Below, one piece after another: positions 34,801 through 45,479 of a DNA stretch of 64,000 bases. The position numbers and the translations under genes were made by a program. How positions within the stretch are numbered: position 1 is the stretch's first letter; each line of letters begins with the position of its first letter. The notes beneath the pieces were generated by a model, which was given only the letters and a program-made list of their open reading frames with translations, had not been told where the DNA came from and ran no database searches. Source of the DNA: Talaromyces rugulosus (taxonomy: Eukaryota > Ascomycota > Eurotiomycetes > Eurotiales > Trichocomaceae); NCBI RefSeq assembly GCF_013368755.1, contig NC_049561.1, positions 2,046,001 to 2,110,000 of the forward strand, written 5' to 3'.

Positions 34801-37800
34801 TAGCCAATTCTATTCGTCAGTACTTATTAGTGTTACTGTCTAGTTGTATTGGCCATAGTATTATCGATTATTATAAGATATACGCCGGTTGGTTTAATAT
34901 ATGGACAATATATTATTATTAATAATGTATTATATACGGAATATATACTATATAGTACTATATATTTAAATATATTATTATCCCACGCCGTTACGACTAA
35001 CTGACCGCCAGGATGATCGATTAGTTCTGACCGGACAGAATCCTGCGGGAAGCGATCGATGCGTTCCGGCCAAGTGCCAAGTGGCCACTTTTGGCGCTTG
35101 GACGCCCAACTGTGGCTGAATCTGTTTCTGGAATATTGTGGCGCGTGTTGCTGCCAAGTATATACTGATACTAGATAGCAATAATAATAAGTACTGCGAT
35201 AACCGTCTCAGTGGTTGGGCTGGCTGCGAACCAGTGCTGGACTGGTGCTGGGCCGGTGCTAGGGACCCGGGACTGGACACTAAACACAATCTATTGCGCC
35301 ATACAGGGTAGGAGAGTACCTTATGAGCATTCACAAGTCCATAATAATGTGAAACGCAGCCGGCACTTGCAAGTGAAAGTGGGACGGCCACTGCCTGAAC
35401 CAGCTAGATCATTGGTGGTCTGGTTTCATGGTAAGCTTTCGGGACGGATTCCTGCGGTGGAGCTCGCTTGTTTGACTTTGACCCTTGGAGGGAGCCGAGG
35501 TCCCGCTTTTGTAGCAAGCCCGTGCAGTCTTATAAGTTGATTCAAATTCACGGTGAGCGCCGACAGTACTGCCAGAAGTACTCTAGTATGTAGGACTAAG
35601 TTTGAGTTTGCCTTTTTCCAGATAGCGGACGATTAATTGCACCAGGCTAGCCAGGACCTGCCCAATACGGTTGGCTCGCTGATGCTTATCTATCTCCAAC
35701 TCCAGAGCACTTCAAGAGGGCAAGAGAGCAATGAGGGCTTCGACAGCACGTGCCCGGCTACGAGCAGCCCCCACTTTTGCAGACGCAGCCAATCACGGCG
35801 CGTCTGGTACGGACGTTGAGCCTAATCGGGTATGGTCTGATCCCGACATATAGTATTCCAGTATCACACCATGTAGTATGTACCAGTTTATGGATGGTAC
35901 TTGGTATATCATTAGTCACTAGTATTGCACTCCATAGCGTCTATCACTACCAGACTAACAGTCTCCCACGCTCCCACGGTGATCATCATCCAGCATGAGC
36001 GAATTGTACTACTACGTACTACGGTACTACTAGTAGCAGACCGACTGTTGACTCTACTAGCTAACTAGCAGCCCTTGGCAACCCTGATGCGACTCAACTA
36101 GTGCGACTAAAAATTCCCCCGCAAATCCCAACTTCGCAAATTTGAGACTGCTGCCATTAAACTATGCAGAGTTAAGTCTCCCATTCTTGTATTATTAGTG
36201 GCACGGGGATCTGGATCGCCACCCACTTTTACTATTTCCGTGGCTAGCCGCGCATTTCCAGCATTCAGAGTTCAAAGTTAGACTCTTATGAGTCGCTAGA
36301 CGGTTTGCCTGACCGTCATTTATTGTCAATATTGTTGAATATATTGAATGTAGCAGAGTCAGTCTCTTGACTATCGAGTCGTGCATGCTGCGCGTCCTGC
36401 AGATGCACTATTGTCTACCTTCTCCCGCCTTATCGCTTCCAAATTTTCTCATAACCGATAATTCTCAACGGGCAATAATTTTTAATTCTAATCTTTTTTT
36501 TTGGGCTACCATGTGCGCGACCCATCCCAGCGGTACCCTACCGTTTTATATTTAATTAAACTCGCGAACGTGTTTACAGCCTGATGGCTGGCTGGAAATT
36601 ATCTGCCAACACGTGCGCGGCTAGTCTTCCATGTATTCTTCCACATTTATTAAATTATTAATATTAGTAACAATAATTAACACTGTGCTTCTTGTTTTCT
36701 TAAAGACTTGTCGTCTTATTTTATCTTTCCATCGAATCATGATTGTTCATGTATAGACTCTCTACACTGTAATCCAATCGAAATTCTGCGCAAGCCACCC
36801 ACTCTGCAGAATGCAGACCGCTGCATTAGTTTATTGTGATCATCGCCGCGCTTTGCTACTACCAAACCCTGCTGCAAGTTCGAACAAGCGTGAACTCTAC
36901 TCGGGGATTGCCACGGTGGGGGTCAACCTCCCCGGGTCCTTGATTAGCTGCTGCTGCTATCTTGTACTCTGTACGTGCTGGCAAGTGAACTTGGTTCAGC
37001 CATGGCTGTACCACACCTACGCTACGTACCTTGGTAGGCTTGCACCTGCGTGTCAGCCAGTGGCGGATGCGTCTTTACGTGGCGCAGTAAACGGCTTTGG
37101 TGAAAAGATTAGCTGAATGCTCACTCTAATTTCTTTGAGATGGATATGAGCTGAATGCAGGCAGTATTACATGCATGCTCGTGGGCGAGTCGGAGTGCAA
37201 TGAGACTGGTTTGTTTCAAATTACCCTTTGTAGCAGTAGCATTCTTCCTGTCTTCTGATTTTTATCTACTTGAATCCAGGCGACAAAGGATAGTAGTCAT
37301 TCGGTGCTCTCAAGTGGCTGATTCAGTGTGCAGCGGAACCTTCCAAAAAGGGCAATTTTTGTTTAGGGTTGAGAAAGGCACACCACTAAGGGTCACTATA
37401 AGAGTAAGGTTCGAAGAGCATGATCATATTAATATTAAGATAATTCATAAGACATAACTTATAAGATAGTAATCTAAAGAAACTATAAGATTTATCTCAC
37501 TATCTTTTTTTATCTTATTAGTTTAAAGGGGTTTTTTATTAAAAATTTAACTTTAAACTCTTAAATTATTTCTAAAAAAATATAATAATAGTGTCACCAG
37601 AATCGATAAGTTACAACGCTTAGCCAATCATTGGGAACTAGGTGTTGCGCGAAGGAAAGGAGTACAGCACAGTAAAACATCTACATGATCTAGCTGGATT
37701 AGACACCAAGTTATGTAAAAGAAACGAGATATATAACTAGCCAACATATCTACTAAAATACAAATGGCTATGTTAGGAACAAACATAGCCATCAGAGCTG

Positions 37801-38223
37801 AATAAAGGAAATAGCTATGTTTAATAATATATATTTAGTTTGATTGTGTTTTATCTTCATACTAAATTAAATCTATATATATATCTAGCTTATCTACCAT
37901 TGAACCTTCACTAAATCACCTACATATATTCTGGATATAGGAAATATGATCATAATATCTTTAGATGTTCACTGATTGCAAACTTCATGCTTTTTACTTA
38001 TCAATATCGCTGTTGAAGATTTCTAGATTTTTGACGGGGTGAATCACCAGTTGACATTACTCGTTGAACATGGTTCAGTTGGCCCTTTCGGCTGCCGCTC
38101 TCCATAACCTTGATGTTCTGCGGGGTCCTGCCTCTACCATCCGCAACGCTTCCAAGTACAACTCATAGACAGTTATATCGCTTTAGCTCCCGAAGTTCCG
38201 AGAATTCTGTTGCTCTTTTTGAA
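31885..38223. other. Gene-poor region upstream of the stress-regulator gene (6.3 kb)
   Basis: The first 0.7 kb (to about 32.6 kb) is A/G-rich and probably 5' leader of the stress regulator. 32.6-33.1 kb is GC-rich, consistent with a promoter region. From 33.1 to 37.4 kb the sequence is mixed, with an extreme AT block near 34.86-34.98 kb, and no frame has protein-like composition or recognisable motifs. 37.4-38.06 kb is strongly AT-rich and low in complexity. A short ATG frame at 38071-38169 ends after 32 codons and could be a lost exon. I see no RNA gene. Confidence 0.55.
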
Positions 38224-39365
38224 ATGTGTATGGGTATGATTCCCGGAAAAGCGGCCAGCCCGACTCCCGAGCCCGCCAACCCCGGCTCGACATGTTTCAC
38301 AGCCAGCAGGCTCAATGGCACCACGTTCCAGATCGTCGAGGACGATAAGTTCCTCGAGATGCCTATAATATACGCCAAGGTGTATCCATCTGTCTTTGTG
38401 CTCATGGACACTGGGTGCGGTGGCGCGGCGCGCGATCCCAGCGTCGAGCTCAGGTCGCTACGGACTTTCCTAGAGACGGTTCCCGTGAAAGACAATGGCG
38501 GAGCTCCTCTCAACTTTGGTGGGGAGAGAAAGTATCTTGTTATTTGCACACATTGCCACTTTGATCATATTAGTGAGTATCATGATATTAAAGTACTTGG
38601 CGGTTGGATTCTTTCAATATATTTTATTCTTGTTAACACCGTAAGGCGGCATCGAGCAGTTTGTCGAGACGGACGGCAGTACCGTCTGGGCCAGCGACTA
38701 TGATAAAGACTATCTCAGCCCAACCCGACTACCAAGCACGTCCCTCTGTGACAAACTCGATATTAAAACACCAGCATACACAGTCACCAATTGGTGCAGC
38801 GACGGCCAGCAGGTAATTGACAGTGTTGGGCACGATCTTGGCCTGACGGTATACCACACACCCGGCCACACACCCGACGAAGTTGCCATATGGGACTCAC
38901 GCGAGAGAGTACTATTCGTCGGCGACTCTATGTATCAGCACGCGCCCATCTTTTTATTTGAGACACAGAGCGTCATTAGGTACAGCGAGTCGATTGGCAA
39001 AATGAGGCAGCTCGTCAGACTATTCAATGCCGAGACAGGTAAGCTTGACCACTCACATAAGCCGTAACCACAAGAGGCTGACGAGAACAGAACAACGCGC
39101 AAAAATATCATGCAGTCACATCACCGCCAGCATAGACGCGGCCGACTTCCTGGCCGAGGTAGACGCATTCCTCTATAAAGTCGTGACCGGGCAGGTCGAG
39201 CGTAAGGGCTCGTCGGACATGTCCGGACATCCGCGGGACAGCTACTCGAGGAAGGATGGGGGTCTTGAGTTTCAGGGGCGTAGAGAGTATTTTGAAGAGT
39301 TTCTGGCGAGCAAGAAGGCTATGGATTCCATTCGGAAGCGCCAAATCGTGGAACAGACAAGCTGA
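38224..39365 (+). CDS. Metallo-beta-lactamase-fold hydrolase (lactonase-like)
   Basis: Exons 38224-38572, 38646-39038 and 39091-39365 give 338 residues in frame. The metal site is present: THCHFDHI (HxHxDH) split by intron 1, later VYHTPGHTPD (third His) and VGDSMYQ (bridging Asp region). FVLMDTGCGG just before is the usual beta-strand with the D-x-G turn. The fold hydrolyses lactones, thioesters or phosphoesters with two metals. Close fungal homologues resemble N-acyl-homoserine-lactonase-like enzymes, but substrate cannot be inferred. The ATG at 38224 is the most likely start; the frame is open further upstream but loses protein-like character. The gene sits at the left edge of the decayed metabolic region and is itself intact. 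Confidence 0.82.
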
Positions 39366-39799
39366 CGCCTGTTGCTTGTTGTGTACGTGAGCATACTTGT
39401 ACTGATAGTCATATTGGGCTTAAGTCAAATTTACAGCGCCGGCAGAAGGTCCTTACCCCTGTGGGATGTTGAGGCGAGGGATCAAGTGAGGGGGAAGTGC
39501 TGTCTTGCATTACTGGGCATCGATGGCAATACTGAGGAGGGCCAACCCGCACGTGCAGCTTTTGGTGGAATAATAGACCTTTGGGGAATTGGATCAAAGA
39601 AGATTGGAGTTGAAGAGATTATACTCGACCCCGTTCCGCGACACTATTAGGTGGGAGCTGAGCTCAAGTTGAAGAATCCCGATATATCGAAATCTATATT
39701 ATTCCTGACTTGTGGTAACTCAACTTACGCGTATTGTAAAACATTACATAGCATGATGAAACGTGAAGAAACCACGTAGATGCTGTATTTTCAAGGACC
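39366..39799. other. Intergenic: between the metallo-hydrolase gene and the coiled-coil pseudogene
   Basis: 434 bp with no recognisable gene. A 92-codon frame at 39372-39650 has no family character. Confidence 0.5.
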
Positions 39800-41960
39800 A
39801 ACGGCATTATGTACCAATTTTCTTAGGGGTAAAATTCCCGACTTGTACCGAAAAATTCATATCAACGATTTTGCCGACTGACATGACCTCAACTTTCTCA
39901 TTCCTATCCTGTACGGGCGATAGTCGGTATGACCAGGTTGGTTGCAGTTGGGCATGAGCAAAACCATGGGCGCGACCATCACGATCTTGAAAGACACTAT
40001 CACCATGGCAAATTCCGAGGAAATCTTGTTGCATCGATTCCAGCGTTTTCCTAGAGACTGAAGAGCTTCGTATTGAGATCACGGGCCATGGCAGCAAGAC
40101 CCGAAGTAGGCAGTGTCACGCCCGTCACCACCAATACTTTGAGGCTTTTCTAGATTTGCAGCATAGATGGCGCGATGATATTGCAAGATAAGGCGCATGC
40201 TGCGCTCACGGCACCGGGAAAAGATGTTTTCGGCCAGGAAAGTATATTGGCTCAGCTGTCCAAGGTCCTCTTGGAATGCTTTGTCCTGGACTAGCGATCG
40301 GAGCTGCTTTAGGTCTGTGGCCTTGGTGTAGAGAAGAGTATTCCTTCACTGCCAGATTGTACTAGACTTTGTCATGATTGCGATCCGTAATCAAGTCTGC
40401 CCACTTTTGGAATGCCTCCTGTACCTTGAGCACTCGAGAACCGATCTGTGAAGCACCGACAAAATCTTTGACGAACTAGTCGATCTGCTCCTTGCTGGTC
40501 ACTAAAAGCTCGTCTTGCTTCTCATCGACACCGACAATCTCTCCGTTCTTACCCCTCAGCACCGATGGCTTCTTGCTTGTCGGCCATTTTCTTTAAATCT
40601 CCACTCACGCTGCGGATCTTACCAGTAAGTAGACCCTTGTCGACATTCTAGCCCTCACTGTCTGGGATTGTGGTAAGACCGTCCCAAAGGACCTCCATGG
40701 CATCTCCTCCGGTCTTGTCCCATAAGTCACCCAGGATGCTACCAACCCCAGATTCAATACTCGAGGTTGTCTGTTCCGTGGTTTCTTCTGCTTTCTTGTC
40801 TTTATCATCCTTCTTGTCCTTGTCATCCTTCTTCCTCTCAGGCTTCTTATACTTGATAAGGGAAGTAAACTTGGCTCCCTTGGCGATATTACCCAAGGAC
40901 TTCATCAATCTTTGAGGTGAGATTTCAAAGTTCCGCCCGATTTGCTGCTCCAGCTGGTCGAGCTGAAAGTTCATCTCGGTAAAGGCGTTGCGAAGCTCGT
41001 CTTTCAGCGTTTCACTTGTGATGCGACGTCGAAGTTCAAGGAGGGCTTCCGCAAAAAGACTGCGCTCTTTGTCGAGCTGTTCCCGGGCTTAATCGACTTG
41101 GTCGACTGCTTTCTGCCGCAACTCATCATCGGTCTTGACTTCCTCCGTTCGGGACGTCAGCTCTAGAAAGAGATCTTGTGCTTCCTGGAGCGCTTTTATG
41201 GACTCTTCGGTCTCGCTTTTGAATCTGTTGACTGATAACCGCGGTATCCAGTTATCTGGAGAGCCATAGAAGTCGAGCTCAGTACGGGTCAGTTTGAAGT
41301 ACATGTGTTTTGCTTCCCGTCCAATCTGGCAAAGCACTTCAACGGGATCCTTCATTGCTTTAGGAATGCCGATGACATCACATTGTTCTTCATATACAGC
41401 CTTCAAGTCGTTGCGCCTCTCCTTCTGCTGCAGCTCCTCTTGAGATAGTTTCTGCTCGTCTTGGGAGTAGTCTTTCTCAATGTCTCCGATCTTGGCGCAA
41501 AGGCGGGCAAGGATTTCTGAGACTTTCTTTGTCGCCAAAGTAGTACAGCGCAGCGGCTTTATCCAGTACCATTTGGCATTGAAGGGGATGTAAAGGTGTA
41601 AACCCGACTGAGCAAAGGTCAGATGAGATCCTCAGAAATTTCGGTTTTGCTGTGCCTGAATCTCCATCCTCGCCGCTGATGCCACGCTGCCCCAATTTCA
41701 GCAATGCTTCTTCCCCGAAGCCCCCAGGAGCCTTCACTGAGCTCCTCAAAATTACCGCTTTGTTGATCCAGATCCTTGTTAATTTCTGCTTTGATTTAAA
41801 AGACCTTTTCGGCAAACGTCTCTCTAGACTGGTGTTCTTCGCGCTTGGCCTCTGAATCTAGCATAGACCAGACTTTGTTAGTCAATGGATCACCACTCCA
41901 GCCAAGCCGCCGAATGTCTCGGGAAGTGTCTTCAATAGTTCAGCAGTGCACCGCGTGACG
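39800..41960 (-). pseudogene. Large coiled-coil protein gene, multiply disrupted
   Basis: On the minus strand, protein-like sequence runs for about 2.1 kb but is broken many times. Recognisable segments in order are LGWSGDPLTNKVWSMLDSEA, SGLHLYIPFNAKWYW, KKVSEILARLCAKIGDIEKD, LDQLEQQIGRNFEISPQRL, KKDDKDKKDDKDKKAEETTE, DKGLLTGKIRSVSGDLKKMA and QLSQYTFLAENIFSRCRERS. In-frame stops fall at 41796-41798 (TAA), 41089-41091 (TAA), 40648-40650 (TAG), 40476-40478 (TAG) and 40362-40364 (TAG). All five could have been CAA or CAG. Frame changes occur near 41620, 40550 and 40330. The product was probably a long helical/coiled-coil fungal protein with a Lys/Asp-rich linker; I cannot name the family. Boundaries are approximate. 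Confidence 0.75.
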
Positions 41961-41978
41961 CGATGGATCTGGCTGCTG

Positions 41979-42000
41979 TGGTGGTGGTGGTGGTGGTGGT
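41979..42000. repeat. GGT trinucleotide microsatellite
   Basis: About seven GGT units in a row (CCA/ACC on the minus strand), beside the start side of the coiled-coil pseudogene. Confidence 0.75.
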
Positions 42001-42429
42001 GAGAAAACCAACTGAGGTTGATTCGATATGATATCAAAGATTCTAAAGAGCTTGCGAGAAAAGGAAGAAAAGATATTCGCCCTTCTGCACTGCTGGTAGA
42101 GGGCAGCCTAGTCAAGTGTATATAGCGATGCTGAATAAGGTGTTCTACTCTGGAAAAACCTTCCATGTGGAGGAACTCAAAGTAATCTCTCACCGGGCGC
42201 AGGAAAGTCCATATCAAAGGCAAAGGGGGCCCACCTAAACACTTTCCTATTTAGGAACCGCGATGCCAGCCCCCGCAGTCTGGTTTTTCCATCTGACCCC
42301 CTATCTCGTCTCTTCTCTTCTCTTCTCTTTCTTCTCTCGGGAGACCTTCAGATTCATTTGACATCAAATCAAGTTCAAATTTTTTTTAAATCACCATCAC
42401 CACCACCCCCATCACAACTACCACTACCA

Positions 42430-43757
42430 CTACCACTACCACCAATGGCCGCAACAACTTCGTCTGGCCGTGGAGAGCGCGGAGGGAACGACCGTGACTC
42501 TTCTGTCTACCATGTGCACCGGCGCGCCTGGAGCCTGGTCTTTAGCGATAAAATGGTGCGTGGCTACGAGCTCTGCGCGCGCGTGTACCGCCAAAAGCTT
42601 GTCGAGCGCCTGCGCGCCAGCAGCGGAGCCATCCCCGTCGACGTCTACCACTGGTTCAGTCTGTACATCTTCGACGTCATGGGCGACCTGCGTTCGGCCG
42701 GAGCTTCGGGCGTTTGGAGATGGGCGCTGAGTATTAGGTCGTCACGCTGCTCAAGTCTTTGACGGTGTTTTTTGGCATCGGGTTCCCCATCTGGGTCTTT
42801 CTCGCGATCCGCAACACCCCGGGCCTGATGTCCGATTTTTGGAAGCTGTTGGACTGGTGTGCGAAGCGCTTCCGACAGTGGCTGGAGAACGAGCAGTCTG
42901 AAGTGCCTGATATCAGCGCCTCATTGATTGGCTCGCTGCGTGGCAGGGCCCCGATCCTGGACGATATCCACCGGTTTAATGGCGACGCGCGCGTTGTGCT
43001 GATTGCTGGCAGTGATATATCGGCTAGCGCCTTTGACGGCCATCTTCTATCTCCTCGCACATCACCCGGACGAGGTGGAAAAGCTGCGGCGCGAGCTCGA
43101 GCCCTATCGTGACGCGGACCATTCGACTGGCGAGTTCTTACACTCTGAGATTGCGCGTCTTCCGCACCTGAACGGGGTTATCAACGAGGCGCTACGCCTT
43201 TTTCCCGCCGTCCCAGGCACTGTCCCGCGGAAGACGCCACGGGGTGGAATCGTTGTCCAGGGGGTGCGCATCCCCGGCGATATCACGGTTTTTTGTCCGC
43301 AGTGGGTGATGGCGCGGTGTGAGTTTTTTCTGAGGTTTCTAAGCTTTCCGAGTTTTTCTGATGCGAGAACAGCGGAACTTTGCTGCGCCAAACCATACGA
43401 ATTCATCCCCGAGAGATGGTACAGTCAACCGGAACTCGTTCGGAGCAAATCGGCCTTTGCGCCGTTTAGTATCGGTAGGCTTTTGCCTCGGTTTGGACGG
43501 CGGTTGCTAATTGATTTGATATTCACATGGTAGGACCGTATAATTGCGTCGGACGACCGCTGGCATTATCGAATCTGCGCACCACGCCCGCGCGGCTCAT
43601 CACCAGCTTTGACGTGCAGTTGGGGCCGGCCGAGACCAAGGAGAGATTCCTGCACGACGTGAAGGACCGCTTTGTGCTGGAGTTGGGGGCGTTGAATTTG
43701 ATTTTGTCGTCGGTGGATCGTGTTTTTCCTTACCCTAATCCTAGTTCCTCTAGTTAG
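42430..43757 (+). pseudogene. Cytochrome P450 pseudogene (N-terminus missing, several frame breaks)
   Basis: P450 sequence is clear but split over frames. It begins mid-protein with RRAWSLVFSDKMVRGYE and ends the first block at YIFDVMGDL. One base is missing near 42690, after which AFGRSFGRLEMGAEY leads to a TAG at 42735-42737 where the family has Trp. The next block has GIGFPIWVFLAIRNTPGLM and the oxygen-binding helix [12 protein letters not shown], where the usual Thr is Ile. An extra base near 43030 shifts to [19 protein letters not shown], then [11 protein letters not shown] (ExxR) and [10 protein letters not shown] after another shift near 43385. The heme loop FAPFSIG / PYNCVGRPLA is split by an intron-like gap. 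About 100 N-terminal residues, including the membrane anchor, are absent. It is most likely non-functional. Confidence 0.88.
43733..43741 (+). repeat. Telomere-like CCCTAATCC
   Basis: CCCTAATCC at the very end of the P450 remnant is one substitution away from two CCCTAA-type units. Alone it could be chance; it is noted because better copies follow at 43898. Confidence 0.35.
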
Positions 43758-43897
43758 GTCTGTATACCTAGGTAGAATGCGGTATTACTGGTATTACCGT
43801 AAGACATCCCTTGCCTCCTCCATGCAGTGAGAGATTTCGGGGGCCATCATGATCCCTGCGAGGTGTGGCCTATCGGGGCATATCGAGATAGATCCCA

Positions 43898-43918
43898 CCC
43901 TAACCCTAGCCATAACCC
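43898..43918 (+). repeat. Short telomere-like tract, CCCTAA orientation
   Basis: CCCTAACCCTA at 43898-43908 is followed three bases later by TAACCC. This is the complement of the TTAGGG repeat downstream of the next gene, so the two tracts are in opposite orientation around the acyltransferase-like gene. Confidence 0.55.
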
Positions 43919-44041
43919 AGTCCCATTCGCCTTGTCCTGGAACGGCACTACCTAGTGGTTACAGAACGTACCACAAGTTAAATATGCCAGAGGACCTTTG
44001 TTTCCTTACCGTGCCCTGGGGACCAGCGGATTTTCGACAGA

Positions 44042-45397
44042 ATGGCGTGGACTGAACAGCCTGACGGCCCCTGGACCCGGCCATTAGACTGCCATGATCG
44101 ACTCTTCCAGTTTACGAGCGACCAGGGCAAGCCACTGAATCGCGAGCACTGGCTGCTCGTGGGCACCGTGCGGATGGAGCTGCCCCCTACTAAGCTTGAC
44201 CCAGCGGAGGAGCTCTGCCAGGCGTGGAAACGACTACGTCTACAGCATCCCGACATTGCCCTCGAGCTGACCGAGGCGCGCGAGAAGCGCTACCTCCCCG
44301 TGAGCAGCCCCGAGGCCCTCAATGCCTGGTGCGACGCGACCTTTCGCATCGAGACCGACGTGCTGTCCGCCGACCATCTCTTCACTGATCGCCTGCGACG
44401 CGCCGCGCCGCAGGCCACCTGCCACTGGGTGCCGGCCAGCGGCGAGCTGGTGCTCGTGTCGCAGCACTGGCGCTGGGATGGGTGCGGTCTCCTGATGATG
44501 CTCCACGAGCTGCTGGCCCAGCTGGAGCAGCCCACGCCAACCCCAGAGCTCGACGGCCGCGAGGCAGGCCGACTAGTCCCATCCCTCGACGTCGTCCTGG
44601 GCATGCCAGACACAAAGCCCATCTGGGAGAAACAGGCCGGCGAGATGCTGGCCCCCTTTCTCTCGGGGATGCCATCCATAGGGCTGCGAGAACCGGGCCG
44701 CACTGATACACCGGCGCCAGCGAAGACGATCCGCGTCGAGCATGTCGTCTCGTCGAGTCTCACAGCGTCCCTTCGACGTGCTGCACGCTCGCAGCACCAA
44801 ATAACAGTAACCAGTGCGGTGCACGCGGCCGCCATCGCCGCGACGGTGCGCGCCAACCCAAGCTCGCCGCCAGCCACGCGCTTCACGTCGTGGGCCATGT
44901 TCGATCTTCGAAAACACTGTCCGCCGCCGTTTGACGGGCCTTTGCACGCGCCGTCCCTGCGCACGCTGGGCATCCCCATCAGCCTCGATGCGCACGCCGC
45001 CTGGCCCGACCTGGCACACGCCCTGCAAGCCGTGTACCATCAGCCCTGGACACCGCCCGCCAGCGACCTGGTCTTCGTGCGCGTCCCCTTGGTCGACAAG
45101 GCGCTCGAAATGCTCGCGCAAGACCACCAAGACATGCCGCCGCCGTCGGAACCGAGCATTAGCAGCCTCGGCATCCTCGACCGCTACGTGCGCTCCCGGT
45201 ACGCCGGCAACATTAAGGTCACGAACGTCTCGGTGGCCGTGCATCAGCTCTCGCAGCAGTTGTATGTGCACGTGTGGAGCTGGGCCGGGGAGATGCATCT
45301 GTCGGCGTGCTTCAATGAAATGTACTACACGAAGGAGTTCGTGGCGCGGTGGTTGGCGGATGTGACGGCGATTCTGGAGGAGAATCTCTTGGGTTGA
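44042..45397 (+). CDS. Condensation-domain-like acyltransferase (Tri3-like), intact
   Basis: A single-exon frame of 451 residues, unusually GC-rich compared with the flanks. The catalytic-type motif HWRWDGCG near residue 144 fits the HxxxDG signature of the chloramphenicol-acetyltransferase/condensation superfamily. N-terminal REHWLLVGTVRMELP and C-terminal IKVTNVSVAVHQL plus WSWAGEMHLSACFNEMYY match the layout of fungal Tri3-like O-acyltransferases, which acetylate or acylate alcohol groups of secondary metabolites using acyl-CoA. A full DFGWG motif is not evident, as usual in this subgroup. The gene is intact although both neighbours are pseudogenes, and telomere-like repeats lie on both sides; the right-hand one begins 5 bp after the stop. 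A shared history with the P450 and polyketide synthase remnants is likely but unproven. Confidence 0.82.
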   Translation: MAWTEQPDGPWTRPLDCHDRLFQFTSDQGKPLNREHWLLVGTVRMELPPTKLDPAEELCQAWKRLRLQHPDIALELTEAREKRYLPVSSPEALNAWCDATFRIETDVLSADHLFTDRLRRAAPQATCHWVPASGELVLVSQHWRWDGCGLLMMLHELLAQLEQPTPTPELDGREAGRLVPSLDVVLGMPDTKPIWEKQAGEMLAPFLSGMPSIGLREPGRTDTPAPAKTIRVEHVVSSSLTASLRRAARSQHQITVTSAVHAAAIAATVRANPSSPPATRFTSWAMFDLRKHCPPPFDGPLHAPSLRTLGIPISLDAHAAWPDLAHALQAVYHQPWTPPASDLVFVRVPLVDKALEMLAQDHQDMPPPSEPSISSLGILDRYVRSRYAGNIKVTNVSVAVHQLSQQLYVHVWSWAGEMHLSACFNEMYYTKEFVARWLADVTAILEENLLG

Positions 45398-45402
45398 CAC
45401 GG

Positions 45403-45426
45403 TTAGGATTAGGGTTAGGGTTAGGG
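45403..45426 (+). repeat. Interstitial telomeric repeat (TTAGGG), four units
   Basis: One TTAGGA followed by three perfect TTAGGG units in tandem. TTAGGG is the telomere repeat of most filamentous ascomycetes. The tract starts 5 bp after the stop of the acyltransferase-like gene and lies about 55 bp left of the point where the rhodopsin-like gene loses similarity. Confidence 0.9.
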
Positions 45427-45479
45427 CTATTGGGACGGTATGACTTGACTATTCGATTTGTTGATTCCATACTCCTTTT

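Noticed and set aside
35211..37457. Several 100-codon frames in the gene-poor region
   Set aside because: They lack family motifs, mix strands and have no supporting splice sites or promoter pattern.
38071..38169. 32-codon ATG frame before the metallo-hydrolase gene as its first exon
   Set aside because: No splice pair joins it to the downstream frame with an intron of normal size; it is treated as unexplained sequence.
44290..45400. Long antisense frames (229 and 275 codons) opposite the acyltransferase-like gene
   Set aside because: The sense frame carries the HxxxDG motif and family layout. High GC at third positions leaves the other frames open by chance.
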